Assembly (NCBI GenBank): GCA_035415725.1 | Contig: DAOOGN010000004.1 | Coordinates: 1-64,000 of the forward strand | DNA length: 64,000 nt | Direction of reading: 5' to 3' | Source of the DNA: DSWT01 sp035415725 | GTDB lineage: Bacteria; Chloroflexota; Anaerolineae; B4-G1; SLSP01 | In this document: positions 43,543-53,258 of the stretch, one piece after another | Layout of the letters: each line of letters begins with the position of its first letter | Numbering within the stretch: position 1 is the stretch's first letter | Position numbers and translations under genes: made by a program | The notes under the pieces: model-generated | Seen by the model: the letters and a program-made list of their open reading frames with translations, nothing else | Told to the model about the DNA's origin: nothing | The model's database searches: none

Positions 43543-44694
43543 TCAGGGTTTTACATAAGGGATCAAGCGAAAAGTCGTCGTCAAAGGCGTGCTTCCCTCC
43601 AGGGTTAAACTCACCGTGTACGTCCCTCCCGGCAAGAAAGGCGCACGCGGAACGCCGGTGATGCTGTCCCATACGGTTCCCGCCCCGCCAACGCCGGCCC
43701 ACGCGCCACTTGCCTCGCGCACAAGCTGCCCATTCCGATACCACGCACTCTTCCACGATGTATTGGAGGATAGATTCTCACAGCGGGTCCCCACGTAGAG
43801 CGCCTGCGAGTACCATTCAAAGCTGTCCTTAGGCAGATAAGGTTCGCCCTCCGGCGTCAGACCGGCGGCAGCAAAAAGCGGCGTGCACACCAGAGGCAAC
43901 GGCGTCGGTGTGGCGGTCGGCGCCACCGTCGACGTGGGAGTTGGCGGCAACGGCGTCGGTGCAGCCCCCACGGCGAAAGTATCACGGTGATACACGTGGC
44001 CCAGCATCGTCAGTTCGGCCTCATACACACCATCTTCCAACACGGCCCCATCCTTGCGGTAACACGGAATAGCTTCCACGCCGGATGTCTGCGGCAATGT
44101 AGCGTCGTGCGTGCAGATGAGTTCCCCATGGTGGCGGACGGCGACCCAATACGGCGTACCGAGGCAGGCATTGGCGTAGGTATAACGGAGATAAAAATGC
44201 CGGACACCGGCATCGAGCTGCTCCACGGCGGGGCCGGTCGGCGTCATCGCCAGCGAGAACGCCGTAATGGCAGCAGCATCTTCGTCAATGGTGAAGGTAT
44301 GCGCGACTGCTGGCTCGTTGCCCATCCGCAAGGTCAGCCGATAGCGTCCAGGCGGCAACGCCGTATTGTTGGGGAAAGGAACCACAAGCTCTTTCATCGC
44401 CGGCTGCCATTCGCCCTGGTTGAGCAACGTCGCGTCATTCTCTGCACTCAACTCCCAATGCACCGTGACGTCATCCGCCCACGGGCCAGTGACCTGCGGT
44501 ACAAAGCGGACCTGCGTTGCAATCTGGCAGAGACTCGTTGGTGCAACTACAAAAGTGACCTGCGGCGGCGTAGAGGACGTACCCCCCGCCGGTAATCCAG
44601 AGGTCGGCGCGCAGGCGACGAGCGTCCCGCCGAGGCCGCAGGCGATAATAACCAGAATCCTGCTTACAAGGTGGTTTTTGAATCGAGAACCCAT
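43543..44694 (-). CDS. Predicted surface lipoprotein with Thr-Pro-rich linker
   Basis: This 383-residue protein starts with a signal helix (NHLVSRILVIIACGLGG) and a lipobox LVAC whose Cys would be lipidated. Three beta-sandwich-like stretches follow, with conserved spacing of 'WELSAENDATLLNQGEW', 'YRLTLRMGNEPA' and 'GTYTVSLTLEG'. A Thr/Pro/Ala-rich linker (TPTSTVAPTATPTPL) joins the second and third. No enzyme motif is visible. The chosen start at 44694 lies inside the end of the TPR gene; an in-frame GTG/ATG at 44736 is possible. It may be a cell-surface adhesin or binding protein. Confidence 0.78.
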   Translation of the reverse strand: MGSRFKNHLVSRILVIIACGLGGTLVACAPTSGLPAGGTSSTPPQVTFVVAPTSLCQIATQVRFVPQVTGPWADDVTVHWELSAENDATLLNQGEWQPAMKELVVPFPNNTALPPGRYRLTLRMGNEPAVAHTFTIDEDAAAITAFSLAMTPTGPAVEQLDAGVRHFYLRYTYANACLGTPYWVAVRHHGELICTHDATLPQTSGVEAIPCYRKDGAVLEDGVYEAELTMLGHVYHRDTFAVGAAPTPLPPTPTSTVAPTATPTPLPLVCTPLFAAAGLTPEGEPYLPKDSFEWYSQALYVGTRCENLSSNTSWKSAWYRNGQLVREASGAWAGVGGAGTVWDSITGVPRAPFLPGGTYTVSLTLEGSTPLTTTFRLIPYVKP

Positions 44695-45113
44695 TCGCTC
44701 AACTCCCGGATCATAGACTCGGCGTGTTCGCGCCAATAAGGATGCACGCCCACGGCAAGATAGCCCTGAAAATCGGCAATCGCTTCGGCATATTCCCGTA
44801 ACTGTTGATGCGCGATGGCGCGGTTGAACTGCGCCTCGTCAAGATGGGGATCGAGGTCCATCGCCCGCGTGAGATCGTGGATGGCTTTACGCGGGTGATC
44901 CAATTCGCGCCAGTAGAGGATGCCGCGATCCAGGTAGACCTGGGCGAAGTCCGGTTTCCATTTTACGGCGTGATTGAACGCTTCCACAGCCGCTTCGTAT
45001 TCCCAACGCGAACCATAGCTGTTGCCGACGTAGCGATGGACGACGCCGATCCAGTAATACCCATACGCCACCAGGAATTTGTACCCTTCACGGAGTTTGC
45101 CCCGGAGTTTCAT
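44664..45113 (-). CDS. TPR-repeat protein
   Basis: This 149-residue protein contains three or four tetratricopeptide repeats: 'EAAVEAFNHAVKWKPDFAQVY', 'KAIHDLTRAMDLDPHLDEA', 'EAIADFQGYLAVG'. TPRs bind protein partners. The start overlaps the stop of the GT4 gene by four bases and its own end overlaps the lipoprotein start, so the three genes are translationally coupled. The first 30 residues are basic and aromatic. Confidence 0.85.
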   Translation of the reverse strand: MKLRGKLREGYKFLVAYGYYWIGVVHRYVGNSYGSRWEYEAAVEAFNHAVKWKPDFAQVYLDRGILYWRELDHPRKAIHDLTRAMDLDPHLDEAQFNRAIAHQQLREYAEAIADFQGYLAVGVHPYWREHAESMIRELSEWVLDSKTTL

Positions 45114-46213
45114 GTCAGCATCTCCCTGTAGACGGCGACGGTTTCCTGAGCGATCCGTTGGTGGGTAAACTGCGCCAGGACTCGCGCCCGTCCACGCGCC
45201 TTCAGTTCATGGCGCAACGCCGGTGCCGCCATCAGGCGCTCCAAAATGGCACGCAGCGCAGTGACATCGTTCTCCGGGAAGGTCAACCCTGCCTCACCGA
45301 TCACGTGGGGGATTTCGCCGGCATTCGTCCCCACGACGACCACGCCGCACGCCATTGCTTCCACCAGCACCCGTCCAAATTGCTCGGTCCAGTTCGACTG
45401 CGTCCGTGAGGGCAGGACGAGGACATCGAGGGTGCGATAAAACGCGGGCATCTCTGTGGAAGGAAGCGGCGGACGGAAGGCGACGCGCTCCGTCAGGCCA
45501 CTCTCCGCAACCAGCCCGCGCAAGTGACTTTCCTCGGGGCCGCTGCCCTGGATGGTGACGCGCCACGCCCCCTTCAGCCCGGCCAGTGCCTGTAACAACA
45601 CGTCCACGCCTTTCTCCGGCACGAGCCGCCCCACATAAGCGATATGCAGTCCTTCTGCGTCGTGAGGGGCATCCGGTGGAAAAAAAATTTCCGGGTCCAC
45701 GCCAAACTGGGGGATAACGGCCAGCGGCCCGGCGTAACCTTTTTGCCGCCATACGGCGGCGGCAGACTGACTTCCGGCCAGCGCATAATCGACGTGCCGC
45801 AGATTGTACTGTTCCATCCACGAAAAAGGCGGGGGATAACGGCGCAGCAGGTTTTGCCATGAAAACCAGAGGGTTTTGGCCCCGTAACGGCGGGCCAGAA
45901 GGTTGGCGTGATAGGTCGCCAGGTTGTAAGGCTCCTCGTCGATGTGAACGATGTCCGGGCGAACATCACGCAGCCGGCGCCCCAACGTGGGATAGAAATG
46001 CAGGTGAAACTGACCATTGAACGCCAACGGCAGCACCTCCAGACGATAACCGCGCGTGTATGCTCTTTCCAGCCACATCACTCCGCGCTCATCCTTCCAG
46101 GAAGGTGGTGTTGCGACCACCAACGTCATCTCCGGTGCGCACACTGCCAGCTCCTCCAACTTGCGCTGGTAAGTTCCCACGATGCACGCCTTGGAGAGCA
46201 TAAGGACTCGCAA
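45110..46213 (-). CDS. GT4-family glycosyltransferase
   Basis: This 367-residue GT-B enzyme transfers a sugar from a nucleotide donor. The N-terminus is LRVLMLSKACIVGTYQRK. The C-domain has IAYVGRLVPEKGVDVLL (donor domain strand), 'VLVLPSRTQSNWTEQFGRV' with the EQFGRVLVEAMACG E-x7-E motif, and 'VVGTNAGEIPHVI'. I chose the TTG at 46213 because GGAGG stands five bases upstream and homologues begin MRVLMLSKAC. An ATG four codons later is the alternative. The longer frame starting MTGPNRY runs into a repeat end and is rejected. It heads the TPR-lipoprotein operon. Confidence 0.88.
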   Translation of the reverse strand: MRVLMLSKACIVGTYQRKLEELAVCAPEMTLVVATPPSWKDERGVMWLERAYTRGYRLEVLPLAFNGQFHLHFYPTLGRRLRDVRPDIVHIDEEPYNLATYHANLLARRYGAKTLWFSWQNLLRRYPPPFSWMEQYNLRHVDYALAGSQSAAAVWRQKGYAGPLAVIPQFGVDPEIFFPPDAPHDAEGLHIAYVGRLVPEKGVDVLLQALAGLKGAWRVTIQGSGPEESHLRGLVAESGLTERVAFRPPLPSTEMPAFYRTLDVLVLPSRTQSNWTEQFGRVLVEAMACGVVVVGTNAGEIPHVIGEAGLTFPENDVTALRAILERLMAAPALRHELKARGRARVLAQFTHQRIAQETVAVYREMLT

Positions 46214-46284
46214 ACCATCCTCCGACCATAGTGACGAATTGAACGCCTCAACAAGTTGAACGGGTACAAGACAGATTATTGGAA

Positions 46285-46560
46285 AATATCTATTCGGGCC
46301 AGTCAACTTGGTGAAACAATTTCTTCCCTATACCAGGTTTGGCGTGGATTTCGGTATGCCTGGTGCTTGTGGATGACGAGATATTCGTGTTTCTATAAGC
46401 CCATCCCTCCTGCCCCTCTTCCGCCCCCTTCTCCCCCGCTTGCGGGGGAGAAGGGGGTGGGGGGATGAGAGGGTCAGCGCCTATAGCCGCAGTGTCAACC
46501 CATGAGGCACCATCCCCAAAGTCCCGTTCGCCACCTGGCAAGGGCGGCTGAATAGTTACC
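46285..46560. repeat. Mosaic repeat, full-length copy
   Basis: It begins ATATCTATTCGGGCC and ends GGCGGCTGAATAGTTACC, imperfect inverted ends of the GGTAWCTATTCAG type. The middle carries 'ctataccaggtttggcgtgg', a CCCCCTTCTCCCCCGCTTGCGGGGGAGAAGGGGG hairpin described here in pieces (CCCCGCTTGCGGGG core), and 'tccccaaagtcccgttcg'. It fills most of the 477-base gap between the divergent GT4 and IclR-like genes. Confidence 0.85.
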
Positions 46561-46621
46561 ATTACTGTTAGTATAGCCCAACTATGACAGGTGGCAATGC
46601 CGTTGACAAGGCGACAAGGGA

Positions 46622-46649
46622 TTGACAACAAATCTTTATCCGTTATACT
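46622..46649 (+). promoter_or_regulatory. Sigma-70 promoter of the IclR-PNPOx/ABC operon
   Basis: TTGACA (46622-46627) and TATACT (46644-46649) are 16 bases apart, 42 bases before the start codon. A second TTGACA-like box is at 46603. Confidence 0.75.
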
Positions 46650-46690
46650 GGAACTATATCCATTCAAACGGAATTCAGGTGAGATGAACG

Positions 46691-47866
46691 ATGAATAATC
46701 CACACAACGTTCCGGCCTCGCTCCGCACGCTGCGCCTCCTGGAAGCGCTGGCCGCCGAACCGGGGGGAATGACCTCCGGCCAGTTGGCCGCCGCCCTGGA
46801 CATTCCACACAGCGCGCTCCACGCCCTGCTCAACACGCTCAAAAAGACGGGGTACATCGTCCAGGCGGGGAGCCGGCAACCCTATCACGTCGGACCACGC
46901 ACCCAGGCCCTCGGCCAGCCCCGTCTACCGGGCACTAACGCCCTCATGATGGCTTTCTACGAGGAGACGGCGCGCCGACAGCCCCAAGAGACGCTCGCGC
47001 TGGCCAGGCTCGATGACGCCGATATGGTCATTCTGGCCGAAGCGCCATCTGCACAGGCCGTCCGTTGTGCTATCCCCGTCGGGCAGCGGAGCGCCGCCAT
47101 CGCCCATCCGGCCGGCTGGGTGCTCCTGGCCGGTCTCGTCGAAACCGCTCTGGAACGCGCGCTGGCGTCATATCCAGAGAACGCGCGCGAGCCGGTCGAA
47201 CGCGCGCGTCGTCAGACGTCGGCTTGCTGCATCGACGAAGACGTTGTAACGCTGGCCGTGCCGGTCTGCCCCGATGGTCAACGTCCCGAAGCCGCCCTGC
47301 TGACGAGCATCCCGGCTTTCCGTTGGGATGCAGCCGACGAAGAAGCGTTGCTAGGCGACTTGCGCGAAATGGCCGCCCGCCTCTCCTATCGCCTTGGCGC
47401 GCTCACCTACACCCCCTACGGCGCGCCTGCATTGCCTCCTCATGGAACGAGCGTTGCTATGCCTGAAGCAGAACTGCGCGCGTTTTTGGATGGCCCCTGG
47501 GCCGCGCGGCTGGCCTGCATCCGGCCCGATGGATCGCCCCATGTCGTGCCCGTCTGGTACGAGTGGCGCGACGCCACCTTTTTCATTGCCGCCTGGCCCG
47601 GCTCCCTGTGGGCGGACTTTGTCACGCAGAACCCGGCGGTGGCCCTCAGCATTGATGAACCGTGGCCGCCCATGCGTCGCATCCTGGTGCGGGGGCAGGC
47701 ACAGCCGCTCCTATCGGCCAGCATCCCCGGCGGCATTGCTGGCCTGTGTACGCGGATTCATGCCCGCTATCTCGGCGCGCCGCCGTCCGGTGACGTTCCT
47801 CCGGCGGCGTGGAAAGCGTTCCGCATCCCCCCGGCGAAGATGATTGCCCAGCGGGAACAGCTATGA
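46691..47866 (+). CDS. IclR-type regulator fused to a PNPOx-like flavin/cofactor domain
   Basis: This 391-residue protein has three parts. Residues 1-80 are an IclR winged helix (LRTLRLLEALAAEPGGMTS, then LAAALDIPHSALHALLNTL). Residues 85-240 resemble the IclR effector domain (QETLALARLDDADMVILAEAP, CCIDEDVVTLAVPV). Residues about 257-390 are a pyridoxamine-phosphate-oxidase-like split barrel (LACIRPDGSPHVVPVWYEW, VALSIDEPWPPMRRILVRG). This last fold usually binds FMN, F420 or haem. It starts at ATG 46691 after AGGTGAG and overlaps the ATPase gene by four bases. The likely job is to sense a flavin-like or related compound and control the importer, by inference. Confidence 0.85.
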   Translation: MNNPHNVPASLRTLRLLEALAAEPGGMTSGQLAAALDIPHSALHALLNTLKKTGYIVQAGSRQPYHVGPRTQALGQPRLPGTNALMMAFYEETARRQPQETLALARLDDADMVILAEAPSAQAVRCAIPVGQRSAAIAHPAGWVLLAGLVETALERALASYPENAREPVERARRQTSACCIDEDVVTLAVPVCPDGQRPEAALLTSIPAFRWDAADEEALLGDLREMAARLSYRLGALTYTPYGAPALPPHGTSVAMPEAELRAFLDGPWAARLACIRPDGSPHVVPVWYEWRDATFFIAAWPGSLWADFVTQNPAVALSIDEPWPPMRRILVRGQAQPLLSASIPGGIAGLCTRIHARYLGAPPSGDVPPAAWKAFRIPPAKMIAQREQL

Positions 47867-48621
47867 ACGTTGCCCTGCGCGGCGTCGCCAAGACCTTCAA
47901 CGGCGTCCAGACGCCTCTTGTGGCGCTCAATCCCATCACCCTGGATGTGGCGACGGGTGAATTCGTCTGTATTATCGGCCCCAGTGGTTGCGGCAAATCG
48001 ACGTTGCTGCGGCTTATCGCCGACCAGCTTTCGCCGACGGCAGGCGCTATCCGCCTGGACGACGCCCCGCCTGCGGTGGCACGTCAGGCCCAACAGATCG
48101 CGTGGATGGCGCAAAATCCGGCCCTGCTTCCCTGGCAGACGGTCCTGGATAACGTGCGACTGCCGCAGCGCATCAACCGGCGCGGGCGACATCCGGCACT
48201 CGATCCCACAGACTTGCTCCGTGTGGTCAGACTGGCGGACTTCGCCCGGGCTTATCCCGGCGCTCTCTCCGGGGGAATGCAACAGCGGGTCGCCCTGGCC
48301 CGCACTCTGGCGACGGGCGCCCCGCTCTGGCTGATGGACGAACCGTTCGCCGCACTGGATGAGCTGACCCGCGAGACGTTGGCCGACGAAGTCCTGCGTC
48401 TCTGGCACACCTTCCGTCCGACGGTGCTTTGGGTCACACACAACATCGCCGAAGCCGCGCGCCTGGCCGACCGCGTCGTCGTGATGAGTGCGCGGCCCGG
48501 CTGTATCCGGGATACGGTCGCCATCACGCCGCCCCGTCCCCGCGACGAAACCGCGCCGGAAACCGTTGCCATCATCCGCCGTCTGCGAGCTGTGCTGCGC
48601 AAGAGCATGACCACGGCTTGA
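47863..48621 (+). CDS. ABC transporter ATP-binding protein, NitT/TauT type
   Basis: This 252-residue ATPase has Walker A GPSGCGKST, Q-loop 'IAWMAQNPALLPWQTVLDNV', signature LSGGMQQRVALARTL and Walker B LWLMDEPFAALDE. The LLPW motif is typical of SsuB/TauB/ThiZ-like proteins that drive import of sulfonates, nitrate, or vitamin precursors. Start 47863 is in an ATGA overlap with the regulator; an upstream start at 47809 is inside it. It is followed 21 bases later by the permease. Confidence 0.94.
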   Translation: MNVALRGVAKTFNGVQTPLVALNPITLDVATGEFVCIIGPSGCGKSTLLRLIADQLSPTAGAIRLDDAPPAVARQAQQIAWMAQNPALLPWQTVLDNVRLPQRINRRGRHPALDPTDLLRVVRLADFARAYPGALSGGMQQRVALARTLATGAPLWLMDEPFAALDELTRETLADEVLRLWHTFRPTVLWVTHNIAEAARLADRVVVMSARPGCIRDTVAITPPRPRDETAPETVAIIRRLRAVLRKSMTTA

Positions 48622-48642
48622 AGGATTAAGAGGAACGCAGAA

Positions 48643-49430
48643 GTGCATGAGAGGTCTGCCCCCACACTGAAACGGGATGTGATTTCCGCCGCCGGAATTA
48701 TCGGACTGACACTGCTGGCCTGGGAGATCGCGGTGCGGTTCAATCACACGCCGATCTATATCCTGCCGCCGCCGTCGGCGATTGCCGGCAAGTTCTGGCG
48801 GAACGCGGGTTACCTCCTCGCCGCCGCGGGGGTCACGCTAGGCGAAGCCCTCGGTGGATTACTGCTCGGCCTGACCGTCGGCATCGTGGTCGCGGCGCTC
48901 ATCACCTTCTGGACGAATCTGGAACGCGGTATGCTGGCGCTGTCCATCCTGGTCAAGGCCACGCCGATAGTCGCCATTGCCCCGCTGCTCACCCTTTGGT
49001 TGGGTTTCGGCCCACTGCCCAAGGTGATCGTCACCGCACTGCTCACCTTCTTTCCGGTGTTGATCAACGTTCACAGCGGCCTGCATGCCGTGGATGAGGC
49101 GGCGCTGGCGCTGTTCCACTCACTGAATGCCGGGCGGTGGGAACTGTTCCGTTACGCTCGCTGGCCCTCAACGCTGCCGTACCTGTTTGCCGCCCTCAAA
49201 GTCGTTGCACCGCTCGCCGTGACCGGTGCCGTCGTCGCCGAGTGGGCCGGCGCGTCGGCGGGCCTGGGCCGCGCGATGTGGCTGGCCTACGCCGACTTAA
49301 ACTTGCCGCTGCTCTTCGCCGCCGTCTTTTGCTCGGCGGTGATGGGCGTGGGGTTATACGTTTTGGTGGTGGTGCTGGAAAAACGGGTGATCTTTTGGCG
49401 TTGGAACGTTCAAACGAGAGGGGGAGAGAT

Positions 49431-49434
<4 letters not shown>
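48643..49434 (+). CDS. ABC transporter permease, NitT/TauT type
   Basis: This 263-residue inner-membrane protein has six hydrophobic helices. The EAA loop is at about residues 157-185 (ALFHSLNAGRWELFRYARWP), the ATPase docking site. The 'ILPPPSAIAGKFW' segment after helix 1 is standard for SsuC/TauC-like permeases. It starts with GTG after TAAGAGGAACGCAGAA. The last four bases overlap the binding-protein start. Confidence 0.93.
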
Positions 49435-50423
<989 letters not shown>

Positions 50424-50561
50424 ACCGCCTTAAATGCTGGCGCAGAAAACATATACTCATAGCCAATAGGGACTGATTCGCTTTTGAATTTTGACGTGGA
50501 GCATCGTCACGCGAGAAAATGCCAAACGATTTTCGATTCATCGAGAGCAAGATGCAAAAGA

Positions 50562-50809
50562 GGTATCTATTCAGGCCAGTCAATCTGGCGAAGCCATTTG
50601 TTCTCTATACCAGGTTTTGCGCGGATTTTGGTATGCAAAGTGCGCGTGGATGACGCGATAGGCGTGTTTCTACAAGCTCATCCCCCTTTTCCTCCGCTTG
50701 CGGGGTAGAAGGGGGCTGGGGGGATGAGAGAGTCAGCGCCGATGGCCGAAGTGTCAAACCATCCCCAAAGTCCCATTCGCTACCTGGCAGGGGCGGCTGA
50801 ATAGTTACC
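50562..50809. repeat. Mosaic repeat, full-length copy
   Basis: Ends are GGTATCTATTCAGGCC at the left and GGGCGGCTGAATAGTTACC at the right. The body matches 46285-46560 throughout ('ctataccaggttttgcgcgg', 'aggcgtgtttctacaagctc', 'atgagagagtcagcgcc'), with about 30 bases missing from the GC-rich core. The 569-base gap 50424-50992 holds no gene. Confidence 0.85.
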
Positions 50810-50992
50810 TTTTCGGAATAGATTGGGCAGATGAAGCGGATTTTTGCTTGGATGATAACATCTATCTGCTCAATCGGTTTTAGCTGCTGCTGATATAGCA
50901 TGCGCCTGGTATAATCCGGCAATAGATAACCAAGCCAGGGGAATTATCGTCAGCGGGGAACAAATGACCTGCTGCTTTACCCATCCAATCAT

Positions 50993-51361
50993 TCAATAGC
51001 TTAACGGCAGATAAGCTATCTGATCCTGGTACATTGTTGCGTCTGAAACATCCCAGATCAGCCAAAGCTCATCAACGGTATCACCAATGCCCATATTGGG
51101 GTTCAATTCCAAGATACCCGGAATATGCCTATCCTCCGCCAGAAAGTTGGACAGATGAACCGGCATATATTTACGATTATTCGTGACCAACATAAAGCTG
51201 TGCGTCTCACACCAACCCAAGACTTCAGGATCTGGTGTACCACGTGGTGGCGCTCCCGGCATACCCACCAGCCAAATAACCATAGCAGGTTCGCGCCTCA
51301 GCAACTCACGGCGATAAATCGGATCAACGTTCTCGTCGAGTAGGTACTATATAAGGCTCAC
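50993..51361 (-). pseudogene. DUF5615 (PIN-like) toxin with an early stop codon
   Basis: Reading from GTG 51361 on the minus strand gives V-S-L-I, then TAG (51347-51349), then YLLDENVDPIYRRELLRREP, GMPGAPPRGTPDPEVLGW, 'HSFMLVTNNRKYMPVHL' and 'RHIPGILELNPNMGIGDT'. This is the whole length of a DUF5615 PIN-like protein: the catalytic Asp-Glu (LLDENVD), the PDPE acidic pair and the TNNRKSMP-type loop are all present. The only defect is the TAG at codon 5. Without it the gene would overlap DUF433 by 38 bases in the usual toxin-antitoxin way. Starting at a later TTG would lose the first catalytic Asp. Confidence 0.75.
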
Positions 51362-51692
51362 GTGGCTCTCCCAGAGCGTACTGATAACTACGTCGTGCAT
51401 CACGTAGTTGGCCTACAAAAGGTGGAAGAGAACGACTCTGAGCCTCACGCATGGTCTGTCCCCACTCTAACCAGTCGGCAAGATAAGCCTCGACTTGCTC
51501 ACGGTTATGCAAGTAATACAAAATCGTGGCGTAGATTTGTTCTAACGTCAGCGCAGGCAACTGTTGGTGAATTGCCTCTGGCGTCTGCTCACGATAAATG
51601 TACTCATACAAAACTGATTCAATACCCACACGCGTGTTTTTAAGCCGGATATCGTCATCGGCTAAAAAATCAAAGTAATCTTCTAATTGCAT
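51324..51692 (-). CDS. DUF433-family antitoxin-like protein
   Basis: This 122-residue protein begins MQLEDYFDFLADDDIRLKN and carries the DUF433 helix-turn-helix core 'VGIESVLYEYIYREQTPEAI' and 'LTLEQIYATILYYLHNREQV'. DUF433 proteins are the usual partners of DUF5615 toxins. ATG 51692 follows GAGGAGATAAGCAGC. The frame extends upstream to 51728 only because a repeat end lies there. It appears intact, unlike its partner. The C-terminal 45 residues are longer than in many members. Confidence 0.82.
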   Translation of the reverse strand: MQLEDYFDFLADDDIRLKNTRVGIESVLYEYIYREQTPEAIHQQLPALTLEQIYATILYYLHNREQVEAYLADWLEWGQTMREAQSRSLPPFVGQLRDARRSYQYALGEPREPYIVPTRRER

Positions 51693-51707
51693 GCTGCTTA
51701 TCTCCTC

Positions 51708-51752
51708 GTATCTATTCAGGCCAGTCAATCTGGCGAAGCCATTTGTTCTCTA
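51708..51752. repeat. Left-end fragment of the mosaic repeat
   Basis: GTATCTATTCAGGCC plus 'agtcaatctggcgaagccatttgttctct' is the same as the left end of 50562-50809, then stops. It borders the ribosome site of the DUF433 gene. Confidence 0.8.
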
Positions 51753-51793
51753 AGTTGGGGACTCCCCACGACCTGAAGTTCTCCGCCAGGCTG

Positions 51794-53056
51794 CTAGATG
51801 ACAGTGTTATCAGGAATGACGGCGCCCTTGGGAACGACGACGATCCCCTCGCGCACCACGTAATTGTCGGTTTCTTCGTTCGGCGCGTCCAGGTGACTGC
51901 GGATGACAACGTTGCACCCGATGCGCGCGTTCTTGTCCAGGATGGCATCTTCAATGACGCTGCCATGGCCTACCCCGATGTCGGGCAGGCCGAGGCGCTG
52001 ATTTTCATCCTTCTGCGCCAGTGACTCGAAATCATCGGCCCCCATCATCACCACGCGGTGCAAGTGCGTGCCGCTGCTGACGATGCTGCGCAGTCCAATG
52101 ACGCTGTCGGAAACAGCCGCGTGATCCAGTCGGCATCCGGGGGCGATCCACACGCGCATCAGACTTGAATCAATGACCTGGCTACAAGGGAGAAACCGGG
52201 CGCGCGTATAAATAGGCCATTCCGCCGCGAAAAAATCGAAGGGCGGATTCGGGCCGGTGAGGGCCAGGTTTACTTCGTAGAAGGCGCGAATCGTGCCGAT
52301 GTCTTCCCAATAACCCTCGAAAGGATAGGCGAAGACGCGCAGTCCCTTGTCAATCGCTGCCGGGATAATGTTCCGACCAAAATCATCGCCTGGCTCGGTG
52401 CGCAATATATCCACCAGTGTTTTGGTACGAAAGACGTAAATACCCATCGAAGCCATATAGGGATTATCCCCCTCCAGGCTTGCCAGGCCCTCCAACTGAT
52501 CCAGCGAAGGCTTTTCCTTAAATTTGTGAATCCGCCCTTCCTTGTCTGCCTGCAAGATGCCCAGACTCGAGGCTGCATCGGCTTTGACGGGTTTGACCGC
52601 TATCGTGATATCCGCCTCGTGCAAACCGTGGAAGCGGACGAATTCGCTGTAATCCATCCGATAGAGATGATCGCCGGCGAGGATCAAAATGTCACGGGGA
52701 CTTGGCACCTGCAGTTGATAGAGTTGCTTGCGCAGGGCGTCCGCCGTCCCCTGGTACCAGGATTCGCTCACTGGCGTCTGTTCCGCTGCCAAAATCCGCA
52801 CCCATCCGCCGGAGAAGTTGTCGAACTGGTAAGTGCGCACAACGTGACGATGCAAGGAAACGGAGTTGTATTGCGTGAGCACGTAAATACGATTTACGCC
52901 GGAGTTAATACAATTGCTGATGGGAATGTCAATCAACCGGTAATAGCCCGCCAATGGCACGGCAGGCTTGGCACGCAGTTTGGTCAATGGATACAGTCTG
53001 GTTCCTGCACCCCCGCCCATAATCACCGCCAGGACGTCCTTCATAAAGCTCAACAT
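51794..53056 (-). CDS. glgC: Glucose-1-phosphate adenylyltransferase
   Basis: This 420-residue enzyme makes ADP-glucose for glycogen. The nucleotidyltransferase signature is MGGGAGTRLYPLTKLRAKPA (with the catalytic Arg), then 'AGYYRLIDIPISNCINSGV'. 'WYQGTADALRKQL' is the catalytic loop and 'ILAGDHLYRMDYSEF' holds the metal-binding Asp. The C-terminal third is the left-handed beta-helix with hexapeptide-type repeats. ATG 53056 follows GGGGGACTGCC. A TTGCGT-N17-TATAAT promoter lies upstream. There are no other glycogen genes in the window. Confidence 0.96.
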   Translation of the reverse strand: MLSFMKDVLAVIMGGGAGTRLYPLTKLRAKPAVPLAGYYRLIDIPISNCINSGVNRIYVLTQYNSVSLHRHVVRTYQFDNFSGGWVRILAAEQTPVSESWYQGTADALRKQLYQLQVPSPRDILILAGDHLYRMDYSEFVRFHGLHEADITIAVKPVKADAASSLGILQADKEGRIHKFKEKPSLDQLEGLASLEGDNPYMASMGIYVFRTKTLVDILRTEPGDDFGRNIIPAAIDKGLRVFAYPFEGYWEDIGTIRAFYEVNLALTGPNPPFDFFAAEWPIYTRARFLPCSQVIDSSLMRVWIAPGCRLDHAAVSDSVIGLRSIVSSGTHLHRVVMMGADDFESLAQKDENQRLGLPDIGVGHGSVIEDAILDKNARIGCNVVIRSHLDAPNEETDNYVVREGIVVVPKGAVIPDNTVI

Positions 53057-53098
53057 GGCAGTCCCCCTTTGACGTAGAGTATCAAGGTTATGTTCTAT

Positions 53099-53127
53099 AT
53101 TATAGTAACAGGCGCGGAATAACGCAA
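53099..53127 (-). promoter_or_regulatory. Promoter of glgC
   Basis: On the minus strand TTGCGT (53122-53127) and TATAAT (53099-53104) are 17 bases apart, about 42 bases before the glgC start. Confidence 0.7.
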
Positions 53128-53258
53128 CACACATTTGCAATCCCTTCTATGGAACATTGGCCAGCGCATTGCCGTTTCGCCCATTTGTTGTATTCTCTGG
53201 CTTGGTAAATCCCATAAATCGGTTTTCAGCATCGGTAACACCAGGTTGTTGTAAGCAG

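Noticed and set aside
46214..46306. N-terminal extension of the GT4 protein (MTGPNRY...)
   Set aside because: It is the translated end of the mosaic repeat; GT4 proteins begin at the first strand, and a TTG with a good GGAGG site lies at 46213.
46561..46690. Flavin or thiamin riboswitch upstream of the IclR-PNPOx operon
   Set aside because: Only about 40 bases separate the promoter from the start codon and no conserved aptamer core was recognisable.
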